Assembly (NCBI GenBank): GCA_018971625.1
Contig: JAGXAJ010000012.1
Span: 1 to 64,000 of the forward strand
Direction: 5' to 3'
Length of the DNA: 64,000 nt
Source of the DNA: Pseudomonadota bacterium
GTDB taxonomy: Bacteria; Pseudomonadota; Alphaproteobacteria; Rhizobiales; Xanthobacteraceae
Each line of letters opens with the position of its first letter. The stretch's first letter is position 1. Positions 12,574 to 20,383 of this stretch are shown here, piece by piece. A program made the translations under genes and the position numbers. The notes beneath the pieces are model-generated. The model was not told where the DNA came from. It saw only the letters and a list, made by a program, of their open reading frames with translations, and searched no databases.

Positions 12574-12679
12574 TTAGAGCGTTTTCGAGCGAAGCGGATA
12601 CCGGTTCGCGCAAAGAAAACGCGTCAAAACAAGAATCTAGAGTCCCATTCCGATTCCATCGGAACGAAAAAGGCTCTAG
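12574..12679 (+). repeat. Dispersed palindromic repeat, copy 1
   Basis: Begins TTAGAGCGTTTTCGAGCGAAGC and ends in a hairpin built on CCGATTCCATCGGAAC. Two further copies in reverse orientation are at 47647-47777 and 52348-52448. This copy lacks the inner segment (ATGCCCTCGGACTTGATC and neighbours) present in the others. It fills the gap between popZ and valS, and the popZ stop codon TAG sits exactly at its edge. Confidence 0.85.
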
Positions 12680-13447
12680 CTAGCGTCCGCGCGAAACCCG
12701 CTCGATTTCTGCCTTGACAATGCGCTCCACTAGCCCGGGCAAATTGTCATCGAGCCAGGATTTCAGCATCGGCCGCAACATTTCCTTGACCAGATCCTCG
12801 AGCGTTCGTGCGTTGTTGCTTAGCACCGTGTTGGCGAGGCTGTTGAAGGCAGATTCGACCGCCGACACGGTCGAGCGCGACAAGATTTGCTGTTGCGGAG
12901 CCGGCTGGCTCTCAAACGGCGGCGGCTCGAAGGACTGCTGCCGACGTGCCGCCCGGGAACCGCTCTCAGCAAATTCCAGATCGTCGGCCGGTTCGACCTT
13001 TTGAAACGCCGGCTGCGGAACTGGAGCCATCGCCGCAGGTTTCGGCAGCGCCATGTCATCGGTCAGTTCGAACACGTCCGCAGGCGCCGGCGCCGGTGGG
13101 ACTTCCGGCTCGGAAGCCGCTGCGTCGAAACCGGCGAGCATCGCGTCGATGTCGTCCTGGCTGTTGCTCGCGGCTGGCGCGGGCTTTGCGGAAGGCGGTG
13201 GGGGTGCAGGCGCAGGTTTCGCGGCGGCAGGCTTTGCCGGTGCGGCGGTCGACGGCGGAATGTTATTCATTACAGGCGCCCTCGCTGCCGGGGCCGCCGC
13301 GGCTGGCTTTTCCGGCCTCGCCGGAGCTGCCGGGGCGGTGGGTTTCTCGGCGGCCGCCGGTTTTGCTTCGTCATCGGCGATGATGCGCCGGATCGACGCC
13401 AAAATCTCCTCCATGGAGGGTTCTTGGACCTTTGCAGGCTGCGTCAT
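12680..13447 (-). CDS. popZ: PopZ-like polar organizing protein (DUF2497)
   Basis: A 255-residue protein with the PopZ plan: an amino-terminal helix (EPSMEEILASIRRIIADDE), a long Pro/Ala-rich middle of about 110 residues, and conserved carboxyl helices (LEDLVKEMLRPMLKSWLDDN and LVERIVKAEIERVSRG). PopZ self-assembles at the cell pole and anchors the ParB-origin complex in Caulobacter and relatives. I chose the ATG at 13447, which has GGAG six bases upstream; the frame extends four codons to a GTG. The stop codon abuts a dispersed repeat. Confidence 0.92.
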   Translation of the reverse strand: MTQPAKVQEPSMEEILASIRRIIADDEAKPAAAEKPTAPAAPARPEKPAAAAPAARAPVMNNIPPSTAAPAKPAAAKPAPAPPPPSAKPAPAASNSQDDIDAMLAGFDAAASEPEVPPAPAPADVFELTDDMALPKPAAMAPVPQPAFQKVEPADDLEFAESGSRAARRQQSFEPPPFESQPAPQQQILSRSTVSAVESAFNSLANTVLSNNARTLEDLVKEMLRPMLKSWLDDNLPGLVERIVKAEIERVSRGR

Positions 13448-13906
13448 CTCCGACTCCACCTCATCAACGCCTTCGCATGCGTTTTACACCAAGCAACGAC
13501 AGGATTTGCCCGTTCCGGATAGGAGGTCGGGATTTTCATCGCACAAGCCTGACTTGTCCCCAGATCAAGCGCCACGCGGCTCGCGCGCAGGACTTGAGCC
13601 CCTGCTCAGGGCATCGAAGCGTCGCGCGACGGCGGACCCAGGAAAGCGGCAACACTACCTGATGCGGCGCGAATCGCTCTGCTGCCTTGGGGAACGGTAC
13701 GTCAGGGCCGCAAATGATTGCAAGAACGGGAGCTGCGTGTGATTCGCCGAACTCGTGCTTAGCGCACGACCCTGGCTCCGCAAACCGGCGCGCCAAACAA
13801 GATCACAACACAAGCGCTTTCCTCGTTTGCTGCAACCGGACGCTTCTGGCGTTGCGCTTCAAGCGTTGCGTTTCAGGCGCTGTCGCTTTGCGACGACCTC
13901 ACGCAC
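13448..13906. other. Intergenic region, nothing recognised
   Basis: About 460 bases between the popZ start and the tolC end. Short frames open on both strands are Arg/Ser-rich and lack ribosome-binding sites. The region must hold the popZ promoter, but I cannot place it with confidence. No hairpin with a T-run was seen after tolC. Confidence 0.4.
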
Positions 13907-15298
13907 TCATTTGCCGTCAGGCGTGCGAACGCCGATCCAGCTGTCACGCACCTGCTGGTAATGCACGCTCGGGTCGTAGATCGTGGTCGGCAGTTGGAGC
14001 ACTTGCGGCGACAATCGTCCGATCGCGCTCAATACCGAATAGGAAGCGACGACGCGATCGTGCTGCGCGGTAACCAAAGCGACGCGGGCGTTGACCAGCG
14101 CCTGTTGGGCGTTGAGTACATCGAGCGTGGTGCGTTGGCCGGCCTTGGCCTCTTCGCGGACGCCATTGAGCGCGATTTCGGACGCGGTCACCTGCGCCTG
14201 CGCGGAAGCAACCTGCGCCTTGCCGGCGACCAACTGGCCCCACGCCGTCACTGTGTTGGCGCGGGTCTGGTCGCGAGTCAGGTCCAGGGTGAGACGCTGC
14301 TGCGCCAGGCTTTCCTTGGACTGACGGATCAGCGAGTACTCGGCACCGCCCTGATAGATCGGCACGGTCGCCTGTGCGATGGCCGATGCACCAAAGGTTC
14401 GTGGTGAGGTGACGTTGGTTTGATATTGCTGCAGAACGTTGGCCTGCAAAGTCACGGTTGGCAGCAACGCGCCCTCGTTGACCTTCACCTGAAGGAACTG
14501 AACGTCGATTCCGTACATCGCCGCCGTGACGTTTGGATTCTTGATCAGGCTGAGCTCGACGGCAGCGGGAAGCGTCGATGGCAGGAAGCGATCCACGGGC
14601 GAGCCCGGTTGCAGCGCGTGCGGCTCGTTGCCGATGATTCGGCGGAAATTGGCCTCCGTGGTCGTCAGTGTCGCCTGCGCTGCCAGAAGCTGGGTCTTGC
14701 CGGCGGCGAGCTGAGCTTCCGACTGCGCAACGTCGGTGCGGGTTACTTCGCCGACATTGAAACGGTCCTGGGTCTGCTTCAGGGTCTGCTCGAGCACGCG
14801 GACGTTGCTCTTGTCCACCTCGACAATCGCGGAATCGCGCAGATAGTCCATGTAGACCGTCGCAGCCGATAGCAGCACCGACTCCTCGAGCACACGCAAT
14901 CCTTCGCGGGCGCCCGAGACCTGGCTCTCGGCAGCGCGGGTCTTGTTGGCGGTCTGATTACCATTATAGAGCGTCTGAGTCGCCGTCGCGCCGATACTGG
15001 TTGGCGGCGTCGCTCCGGCGAAATCAACGGAAGGCCCTCCGAAATTCGTAAGTGAGTCGCCGTATTGATAGCCGGCGCTTGCCGACACTGAAACCTTCGG
15101 CCGATAGCCCGACAAAGCTTGAGGGACGTTCTCGTCGGTCGCCCTCACCTGGGCCCGCTGCGCGTTGAGCTGCGGATTATTCTGGTAGGCGCGCACCAGC
15201 GCAGCCTCGATCGTATCGGCCAGAACGGGCGCCGGACCCATATAAGCCATCAGAACGACCGCAGCCGCGGCGCCGGAAAAGGCCTTCACGCCAGCCAT
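13907..15298 (-). CDS. tolC: TolC family outer-membrane efflux protein
   Basis: About 463 residues. A hydrophobic signal peptide ending at ALADT-like (PVLADTIEAAL) is followed by two outer-membrane-efflux repeats, starting DTIEAALVRAYQNNPQLNAQRA and again around residue 250. The protein forms the trimeric outer-membrane tunnel for type I secretion and multidrug efflux. The start could be the ATG at 15298 or the upstream GTG at 15316; neither has a strong ribosome-binding site. It follows the isoaspartyl methyltransferase gene on the same strand, the usual rhizobial pairing, with a 221-base gap that probably has its own promoter. Confidence 0.94.
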   Translation of the reverse strand: MAGVKAFSGAAAAVVLMAYMGPAPVLADTIEAALVRAYQNNPQLNAQRAQVRATDENVPQALSGYRPKVSVSASAGYQYGDSLTNFGGPSVDFAGATPPTSIGATATQTLYNGNQTANKTRAAESQVSGAREGLRVLEESVLLSAATVYMDYLRDSAIVEVDKSNVRVLEQTLKQTQDRFNVGEVTRTDVAQSEAQLAAGKTQLLAAQATLTTTEANFRRIIGNEPHALQPGSPVDRFLPSTLPAAVELSLIKNPNVTAAMYGIDVQFLQVKVNEGALLPTVTLQANVLQQYQTNVTSPRTFGASAIAQATVPIYQGGAEYSLIRQSKESLAQQRLTLDLTRDQTRANTVTAWGQLVAGKAQVASAQAQVTASEIALNGVREEAKAGQRTTLDVLNAQQALVNARVALVTAQHDRVVASYSVLSAIGRLSPQVLQLPTTIYDPSVHYQQVRDSWIGVRTPDGK

Positions 15299-15519
15299 TC
15301 TTGGAAACCCGTTCACCTTCCATCGGCCGACTCAGATCCTGAGCCGACGTCATCCCGCCCTGCGTCACCACCATAGGACGGGCGTGAGCCGGTTGGAACC
15401 ACCCCACGGCTAAAGCCCCGAAAACTCCTTACATGGGGCAATCCGGCCACACTTCTGATTCAGAACGGGATTTTTAACGGTCTCCGGTGGGCCATTGGCT
15501 GAAGCTGACTCAGAGGAAA

Positions 15520-16185
15520 TCAGAAAACGAAAGCGGGGCGCCGATCGAGGCCCGGCAGGACGGGAGCAAAAGCGTCAAACAACGGCCGGCTGCCGAAATC
15601 CTCATGGGAGTGCGTCACGATAGTCGCCCTCGGCGGCTGGGCGGCGGCAAATATACCGACCAGCCGGCCTCCCTCCCGGAGCTGTTGGTAGAGACCTTCA
15701 GGAATAATCTCGGTGGCGCCGTTGAGGACGATCACGTCATAGGGGGCATGCGTCCGATCCCCATCGGCTGGGGCTGCCACCTGAACGGTGACCTTTCCCA
15801 TTCCGAGTTCGGCCAGCGCGGCCCTCGCCTTCGCGGCCAGCGCCGACTCGCTCTCGGTTGCAGTCACTTCGCTTGCGAATTGGCCGACCACGGCGGCGAT
15901 GTATCCGGTGGCGCAGCCGACCACCAGCACCTTGTCGGTCTCCTGGATGGCAGCGGCCTGCAGCATCCGTGCGGTGACCGCGGGCTTGATCAGGCAGCGT
16001 TTGGTAGAGGCCTCCTCGCTAACGTCGAGATCGAGGTCCAGGTAGGCCAGCGCGCGTCGATCCAAGGGAACGAAGAGTTCGCGCGGCACTTTAAGCATCG
16101 CCTCAATAATTCTGGTGTCCGTGACGTCGCTGGGACGCACCTGACAATCGACCATGTTTTGGCGTGCGGTCGAGAAACCGGACAT
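15520..16185 (-). CDS. Protein-L-isoaspartate O-methyltransferase family
   Basis: A 221-residue SAM-dependent methyltransferase of the isoaspartyl-repair (Pcm) family. The amino end MVDCQVRPSDVTDTRIIEAM and the segment VPRELFVP are typical of the alphaproteobacterial members next to tolC. The SAM-binding loop is VLVVGCATGYIAAVVGQ, somewhat diverged from the classical EIGTGSGY. It may therefore be a Pcm paralogue rather than the repair enzyme itself. The ATG at 16185 was preferred because the upstream extension is not conserved in character. Confidence 0.88.
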   Translation of the reverse strand: MSGFSTARQNMVDCQVRPSDVTDTRIIEAMLKVPRELFVPLDRRALAYLDLDLDVSEEASTKRCLIKPAVTARMLQAAAIQETDKVLVVGCATGYIAAVVGQFASEVTATESESALAAKARAALAELGMGKVTVQVAAPADGDRTHAPYDVIVLNGATEIIPEGLYQQLREGGRLVGIFAAAQPPRATIVTHSHEDFGSRPLFDAFAPVLPGLDRRPAFVF

Positions 16186-16354
16186 TGACGGACCCCAGCA
16201 AGGAGTGGATGTGGCCGCGGGAAGCGCGCCGGACGAAGCGATTTTGGGCCATCTTTGGTACAAGGCCAGCGAAAACGCAATATCGGTCGCGCCCCCTGGA
16301 TCGGCCGTGCCTTGGTCACGCCCTGGGCTGTTACTGGTGGGAATCGATTCAGGT

Positions 16355-16534
16355 CTATTCGATCGTCACTGCGAGCCGGCCAATCAGCCTTGCGAGTTCA
16401 TCCAGTTGTCCGGCATCGAGGTCCGCGACGGCCTGCGCGAGCCGAAGCAGGCATTCGTCGTCGCTCATCTGCGGAATATCGCTCGGGATGATCGATGGCG
16501 TGGGCTTTGCGAGGTCGGTCTCGACATCTGGCAT
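16355..16534 (-). CDS. Small acidic hypothetical protein
   Basis: A 59-residue protein starting at the ATG at 16534, preceded by an excellent ribosome-binding site (GAGGAGG, 8 bases upstream). The carboxyl half (DDECLLRLAQAVADLDAGQLDELARLIGRLAVTIE) is a probable amphipathic helical pair. I recognise no family. A longer version from a GTG at 16612 is possible but less supported. It lies between the isoaspartyl methyltransferase gene and tRNA-Asn. Confidence 0.6.
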   Translation of the reverse strand: MPDVETDLAKPTPSIIPSDIPQMSDDECLLRLAQAVADLDAGQLDELARLIGRLAVTIE

Positions 16535-16794
16535 CAGGTCATCCTCCTCGGCGTCGCGATACAGGATATCCGAGCCTGAGGGTCGAATGAGTCGATTTGG
16601 CGGTTGCTTCACGACATCGACAGGTCGCAGAATTGTTCACGAACCGGAAGCGGGCGGGTTCGTGATGGCGCAAGGTCGCGGCAAATCGCGGCACCGCGGT
16701 TCCTTCGCCCTGAGAATCCGGCCATTTGGTCCTTTGCAAGCCCGGGAGGCTTTGTTATACGCTGCCCGCTCGCGAACGATTGTTTTCGCCTTGT

Positions 16795-16869
16795 TCCTCG
16801 GTAGCTCAGCGGTAGAGCATTCGACTGTTAATCGAATGGTCGCTGGTTCGAATCCAGCCCGGGGAGCCA
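16795..16869 (+). tRNA. tRNA-Asn (GTT)
   Basis: A 75-base cloverleaf including an encoded CCA. The acceptor arms are TCCTCGG and CCGGGGA with one T-G pair. The anticodon stem-loop is TTCGA-CTGTTAA-TCGAA, giving anticodon GTT. The T loop is GGTTCGAATCC. It marks the left edge of a 3-kb stretch of small lineage-specific genes, but I found no repeated copy of its 3' end, so an integration here is not shown. Confidence 0.97.
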
Positions 16870-16993
16870 AACGAGATCAACCACATGGCTGAATTTCCGA
16901 GACGCCGAGTAAGGCGCGTTTCGGTCTGGGGCCCGTCCGGGACCCTTTGAGAAAAAACCGCTGGCGTGAACCGCCCCCAACGTTTCCAGCGCT

Positions 16994-17215
16994 CTACGCT
17001 TGATGATCAGAGTTGCGTTCTGCCAGGGCTTTCTCGCGAACTTCCTTCATCAGCGTTTGCAGCGGACTCCAGCAGATCTCGCATAAATCTCGATCGTCAT
17101 CTGGCATAAGCTGCCGCCCGCCGGTTGCGCCATTGACATGGATGCTCGCCCATCCGAAATTGTTGTCCGATTCCCGGAGGCAGCAATCGCATACGAATGT
17201 CGTTTTTGTCGCCAT
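16994..17215 (-). CDS. Small protein with two CxxC-like pairs, possible zinc ribbon
   Basis: A 73-residue frame from the ATG at 17215 (MATKTTFVCDCCLRES). Cys residues at CDCC near the amino end and CEIC about 35 residues later suggest a metal-binding knuckle. The carboxyl end is a charged helix (LMKEVREKALAERN). No family is recognised. The ribosome-binding site is weak. An in-frame ATG twelve codons upstream is less likely. Confidence 0.5.
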   Translation of the reverse strand: MATKTTFVCDCCLRESDNNFGWASIHVNGATGGRQLMPDDDRDLCEICWSPLQTLMKEVREKALAERNSDHQA

Positions 17216-17319
17216 GGTGGCGATTAGAGCGGCGATCAGGCATTGGGGCAAGAAAAACCCACCGACGTGAACCGGCGGGCGGGTCTATTTTCGATCCATT
17301 TTAGACGCCACCCTGCAGG

Positions 17320-17499
17320 TTACTGATAATCGTTTTTCTGTTTGCGGGTCGTGCAGCCCTTCTCGGCCCGACCGTCGGTTACCCGGATCGGACCGAAGTC
17401 GCTGGTATAACAATCGATTGGACCGCAGGGTCTAACCCGGCATGAAGTGCCCGCGCGACGGCACACGATGCCGAGTGGACCAGACGGATTTATGCGCAT
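17320..17499 (-). CDS. 59-aa hypothetical protein
   Basis: A minus-strand frame from ATG at 17499 to TAA at 17320. The carboxyl half (IDCYTSDFGPIRVTDGRAEK, then GCTTRKQKNDYQ) has a natural amino-acid mix with paired Cys residues and reads like real protein. The amino half is less convincing, so the true start may be the internal GTG that begins VCRRAG. I recognise no family. The opposite strand here carries only the Arg-rich upstream extension of the ribbon-helix-helix gene. Confidence 0.4.
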   Translation of the reverse strand: MRINPSGPLGIVCRRAGTSCRVRPCGPIDCYTSDFGPIRVTDGRAEKGCTTRKQKNDYQ

Positions 17500-17585
17500 T
17501 TACTTACCGTCCAACGTCAGCCTTGGGCATGGGTCACTCACTCCTTGCTTTGGGTTCGAAGTTCGCGCTTCCCCTCGGCCTGCTT

Positions 17586-17631
17586 TTACGTTAAACGTAA
17601 TTATGGGAAAGTCAATATCCGTTAAACGTAA
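17586..17631 (+). promoter_or_regulatory. Paired palindromic operator at the ribbon-helix-helix gene start
   Basis: The perfect palindrome TTACGTTAAACGTAA (7-bp arms around a central A) occupies 17586-17600 and ends three bases before the ATG. The 11-mer GTTAAACGTAA within it recurs at 17621-17631 inside the first codons, 31 bp further on, three helical turns. Such paired sites over a start codon are what a self-repressing ribbon-helix-helix protein would use. The second site is only a half-palindrome. Confidence 0.6.
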
Positions 17632-17884
17632 AAAGCCCGGTCGGCCTGCAACCGGCACCGAGCCGCTTTATGGCGTCCGTATCGGCAACACGTTGATGAA
17701 AGAGATCATGGATTGGGCAAAAGCCGAAGGCGCGTCTCGCTCCGAGGCCATCCGGCGCCTGGTCGAGCTCGGGCTTTTAGCCCAAAAATCTCCAGATCTG
17801 CGTTATCGGACCAAGGCCAACGAGACCGCGAGGGAAGCGCGCAAGCTCGCGAGCGAGTTGGGCTTGAGAACGAAAAGCAAATGA
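17603..17884 (+). CDS. Ribbon-helix-helix DNA-binding protein
   Basis: A 93-residue protein from the ATG at 17603. After a basic arm (KRKKPGRP, AT-hook-like) comes a CopG/MetJ-type fold: strand LYGVRIGNTLMKEI, helix MDWAKAEGASRSEAIRRLVELGLLA. The carboxyl third is a charged helix. The family acts as dimeric repressors, often of their own operon, and a paired palindrome overlaps this start. The stop codon overlaps the ATG of the next small gene (ATGA), so the two are co-translated; the pair could be mistaken for a toxin-antitoxin module, but the partner does not resemble a known toxin. Confidence 0.75.
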   Translation: MGKSISVKRKKPGRPATGTEPLYGVRIGNTLMKEIMDWAKAEGASRSEAIRRLVELGLLAQKSPDLRYRTKANETAREARKLASELGLRTKSK

Positions 17885-18054
17885 CCACGGCGCAGCAATA
17901 TCGCGAAAACGCGGACAACTGCGCTCAGCTGGCGGAAGCGGCAGAAAACGAACCCGCCCGCAAACGTTTCAAGCGAATGGAAGAGGCCTGGCGCGCCTTA
18001 GCGAAAGAGCAGGACTGGCTGGACGGCGAGAAACCGCCGCAAAGCTCGGATTGA
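17881..18054 (+). CDS. Small conserved-looking hypothetical protein
   Basis: A 57-residue helical protein (MTTAQQYRENADNCAQLAEA, then RKRFKRMEEAWRALAKEQDWLDGE). From memory, similar small proteins are frequent in Bradyrhizobium, usually of unknown function. Its ATG overlaps the stop of the ribbon-helix-helix gene. Heptad-like spacing suggests a helical hairpin. No catalytic or metal-binding residues are evident. Confidence 0.65.
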   Translation: MTTAQQYRENADNCAQLAEAAENEPARKRFKRMEEAWRALAKEQDWLDGEKPPQSSD

Positions 18055-18293
18055 AGGCGAATGCCGCTTCCAGCCCAGAAGTGGCAAGCGCAGCAAGGAA
18101 ATAGATTGCCCGTGCGCGCCGGTCACCTGCCCAACATCCATGAACCAAACGCGCTGCAGGGATTGAAGATCGGCGATCTAACACGGCAGCAGCGCTCGGG
18201 TTTATCGAATTACCACTTTCGCTGGAACGGAAGCACTGCGGACGCCGTTGCCGATTAGGACGCGCAGAGCGCTCGATTAGTGAAAGCGAAGAA

Positions 18294-18431
18294 GTGACAC
18301 CAACGGTTTTTGTGCTCTTGCTCGCCTTCCTGGCCTTCGCTGTACTTGCGATCAAGCACTTCGTTCGCAGCAAGGATGTCCTGCACGGGAACTATATTGA
18401 GGATCCGAATCGCCGAGCAGACGAAGAATGA
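18294..18431 (+). CDS. 45-aa single-span membrane protein
   Basis: Starts with GTG at 18294 and reads TVFVLLLAFLAFAVLAIKHF, one clear transmembrane segment at about residues 4-20, followed by a charged tail ending NRRADEE. A purine-rich stretch (GCGAAGAA) precedes the start. It resembles many small bacterial inner-membrane proteins, but no family is recognised. It is too short for routine gene calling. Confidence 0.4.
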   Translation: MTPTVFVLLLAFLAFAVLAIKHFVRSKDVLHGNYIEDPNRRADEE

Positions 18432-18550
18432 ACCGCTCATGGCGCATTACGGTGACCCGCAATCGCGGCTATTTCAGGTTGGGCGGCCCGAGGCTGCCGG
18501 CGCGCCAAGCCCTCTCTCACGTGGCTGGCGGTCGCGATCTGCCCCGGCTT

Positions 18551-18745
18551 TCATTCCCCATCCCAAGGAAATGGTTCTTGAGTCCTGTGTCCAAGAAAGG
18601 TGTCCGGCATCGGCCCGGTGAGAACGGAGCCAGACCGTGCCAGGACCTCGCGCATCATGGCGTTTTGATCTGCGATCTCGTTCGCCAAAGCCTCCAAGTA
18701 ACGAACGTGTATGAAGGCGTCATATATGTGGTTGGAACGTAGCAT
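18551..18745 (-). CDS. Small hypothetical protein
   Basis: A 64-residue frame from ATG at 18745 with AGGAAG seven bases upstream. The middle (DAFIHVRYLEALANEIADQN) is predicted helical, and the carboxyl end contains PMPDTFLGHRTQEPFPWDGE. No known domain. The frame extends 34 codons upstream but without a better start site. Confidence 0.5.
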   Translation of the reverse strand: MLRSNHIYDAFIHVRYLEALANEIADQNAMMREVLARSGSVLTGPMPDTFLGHRTQEPFPWDGE

Positions 18746-18947
18746 GTCCGCTTCCTTTCCTGCTGCAGGTGGGAGCGCGCTGGTCTGGTAGTGTACTCCA
18801 AATTCCAAATAATGCCTTCCGTCTAGGTTGCTGCATTTCCGCGGCACAACTGAGGCAGCAAAAAGGTCGGTAAGGAGGTGTTACCTTGGCTTTTTGCGGA
18901 TCGCCGCCAAGCTCCCGAGGCGCCCGCAAAACTAACGAGGTAGAGCC

Positions 18948-19114
18948 ATGCTCTATCTTTATACGGCCTCTATCTTTATACGGCGCAAGGAGCTGGTTTC
19001 AATCTCCCCACCGCGGATCTAATTTCAAATTGGATCGACTATCACGGATCCGATCCAACTCCGGGCTCCGGGCCAGTGAGGGCTAACTTCAATCATGATA
19101 TTTCGCCAGGCTAG
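18948..19114 (+). pseudogene. Possible small gene disrupted by a 17-bp tandem duplication
   Basis: An ATG at 18948 with GAGG seven bases upstream reads MLYLYTA, then meets a perfect tandem duplication of 17 bp (CTCTATCTTTATACGGC at 18951-18967 and 18968-18984), shifts frame and stops after 24 codons. Removing one copy restores a 49-codon frame (continuing QGAGFNLPTADLISNWIDYH) that ends at the TAG at 19112. Coding character is plausible but the family is unknown, so the intact ancestor is an inference. Confidence 0.4.
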
Positions 19115-19347
19115 CGTCGGGATTGGCACCAATGCCACCTCTACAGATAGAGTAAACATACTCGCTGGATGTGATTTTTCTCACAATGGATTGGGGGCTG
19201 GACGACGTATTCTGTTTCTGTCCTTGAATTTAAAGACTCGGTAACCATCCCCGCCGCGATCGCTCGATCGATACAATTTGAGTGATTGCTTCAATGCGGA
19301 ACCAAAAAGGTTTTGAGAGGCTGCGCTCCCGAATGCGGGAGAGCGCC

Positions 19348-19533
19348 ATGAGTGAATTTGAATTCGATCGATTGCTGGACGCCGTGCAAGCCGCGATTGC
19401 GCCTGCCCCGCAGGAGGATTTCTTGACGTACCAGATGACTTCACGCTTGCCGTCGCGCGCCGCCAACGATAACGATAACGAAAAGCCTTGGGGCCTCATT
19501 CCGTTTCCGGACGGTTGGTACGCCACCTGTTGA
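19348..19533 (+). CDS. Small hypothetical protein
   Basis: A 61-residue frame from ATG at 19348 preceded by GGGAGAG. It reads MSEFEFDRLLDAVQAAIAPA and later SRAANDNDNEKPWGLIPFPD. The Asn/Asp patch AANDND is common in short rhizobial proteins. No domain is recognised. In-frame ATGs at 19282 and 19294 lack good ribosome-binding sites. Confidence 0.5.
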   Translation: MSEFEFDRLLDAVQAAIAPAPQEDFLTYQMTSRLPSRAANDNDNEKPWGLIPFPDGWYATC

Positions 19534-19752
19534 TCGCAAACGCGACGGCTCTCCGCCACCATACGAACGCCGCTACGCGCGGCCGTCAAACAGAACAAGC
19601 TTTATACATACGCCCGTCGTGTCGATTCATTCCAATCGGCAACATTTCATTGCCTGTCAAGCCGAGACACGCCCAGATCGAATGCCGCGACGGCAGGGCG
19701 CGCGCCTGGCTGTCTCAGAACTAACCGAGCGAACACGCCAGCTTTCGCGGTT

Positions 19753-20250
19753 TCAGAGCGTGTGACCCTTATTGCGCAGTTGCTCGATCATCTCCTTCTG
19801 CGCCTCCGCACCAGCTGACTGGCCGAATTTCTGGCCGGCTGCCATGGTTTGCTGGGTGATGAACGACGTCTTCTGCAGCAGTTTCTGGCCTGTCGGCGAT
19901 TTGTAGAATGCGATGAGATCCCGCAATTCGGCGGCACTGAAATTGCTGGCATAGATCGCCACCAGGGCGTCCTCCAGCTCGTTGATCCGCGCACTCATCT
20001 TCGCGATCGCGATCGGCACCAGCACATCATAGTCGCGATCGACATCCGGCCGGTTCTGCACGATTGCCGGCTTTATTGACTTGAAGATCATCGGCAGCAT
20101 CGCCTTGAATTGCTGATCCAGCTTGATGGTGGTGACCAGTTCGCGCGCTGCGACCTCGGCATCGGTGCCTTGCGATTGTGCGCGAACGGGCCCGATCAGG
20201 AGAACGGTAACAATCAACAGACCGATGATTTTGATGAATTGCTGACGCAT
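19753..20250 (-). CDS. DUF2059 protein, exported
   Basis: A 165-residue protein. An amino-terminal signal peptide (FIKIIGLLIVTVLLIGPVRA) is followed by the DUF2059 helical domain with its hallmark ASNFSAAELRDLIAFYKSPT and GQKLLQKTSFITQQTM. Members are periplasmic or secreted and of unknown function. I chose the ATG at 20250 at the signal peptide; the frame extends 12 codons upstream. It lies beside bluB on the same strand, with a 133-base gap. Confidence 0.88.
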   Translation of the reverse strand: MRQQFIKIIGLLIVTVLLIGPVRAQSQGTDAEVAARELVTTIKLDQQFKAMLPMIFKSIKPAIVQNRPDVDRDYDVLVPIAIAKMSARINELEDALVAIYASNFSAAELRDLIAFYKSPTGQKLLQKTSFITQQTMAAGQKFGQSAGAEAQKEMIEQLRNKGHTL

Positions 20251-20383
20251 CGAATACCTCCAGACGACCAAAATCTGACCGGCCATCGGTCCCGATCAGC
20301 CGGTTCTTTGCCAAAATCTCGCAGCCCAATTATTCTATCAGTCCGAATGACATATTGCGACGGTTCGGACCCGGACACCATCG

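Noticed and set aside
12574..12679. CRISPR repeats
   Set aside because: Only three dispersed copies tens of kilobases apart with no spacers. No CRISPR array was seen anywhere in the window.
16164..16892. 242-codon plus-strand frame
   Set aside because: It runs through tRNA-Asn and antisense to the small acidic gene. Not a protein.
17603..18054. Toxin-antitoxin module
   Set aside because: The ribbon-helix-helix protein could be an antitoxin, but the coupled 57-aa protein resembles no toxin family I know.
18061..18258. 65-codon plus-strand frame after the 57-aa gene
   Set aside because: No ribosome-binding site, uneven composition and no recognisable feature.
19181..19444. Minus-strand frame ending GGDGYRVFKFKDRNRIRR
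   Set aside because: The end looks slightly protein-like, but the amino part is antisense to the better supported gene at 19348 and no start signal is seen.
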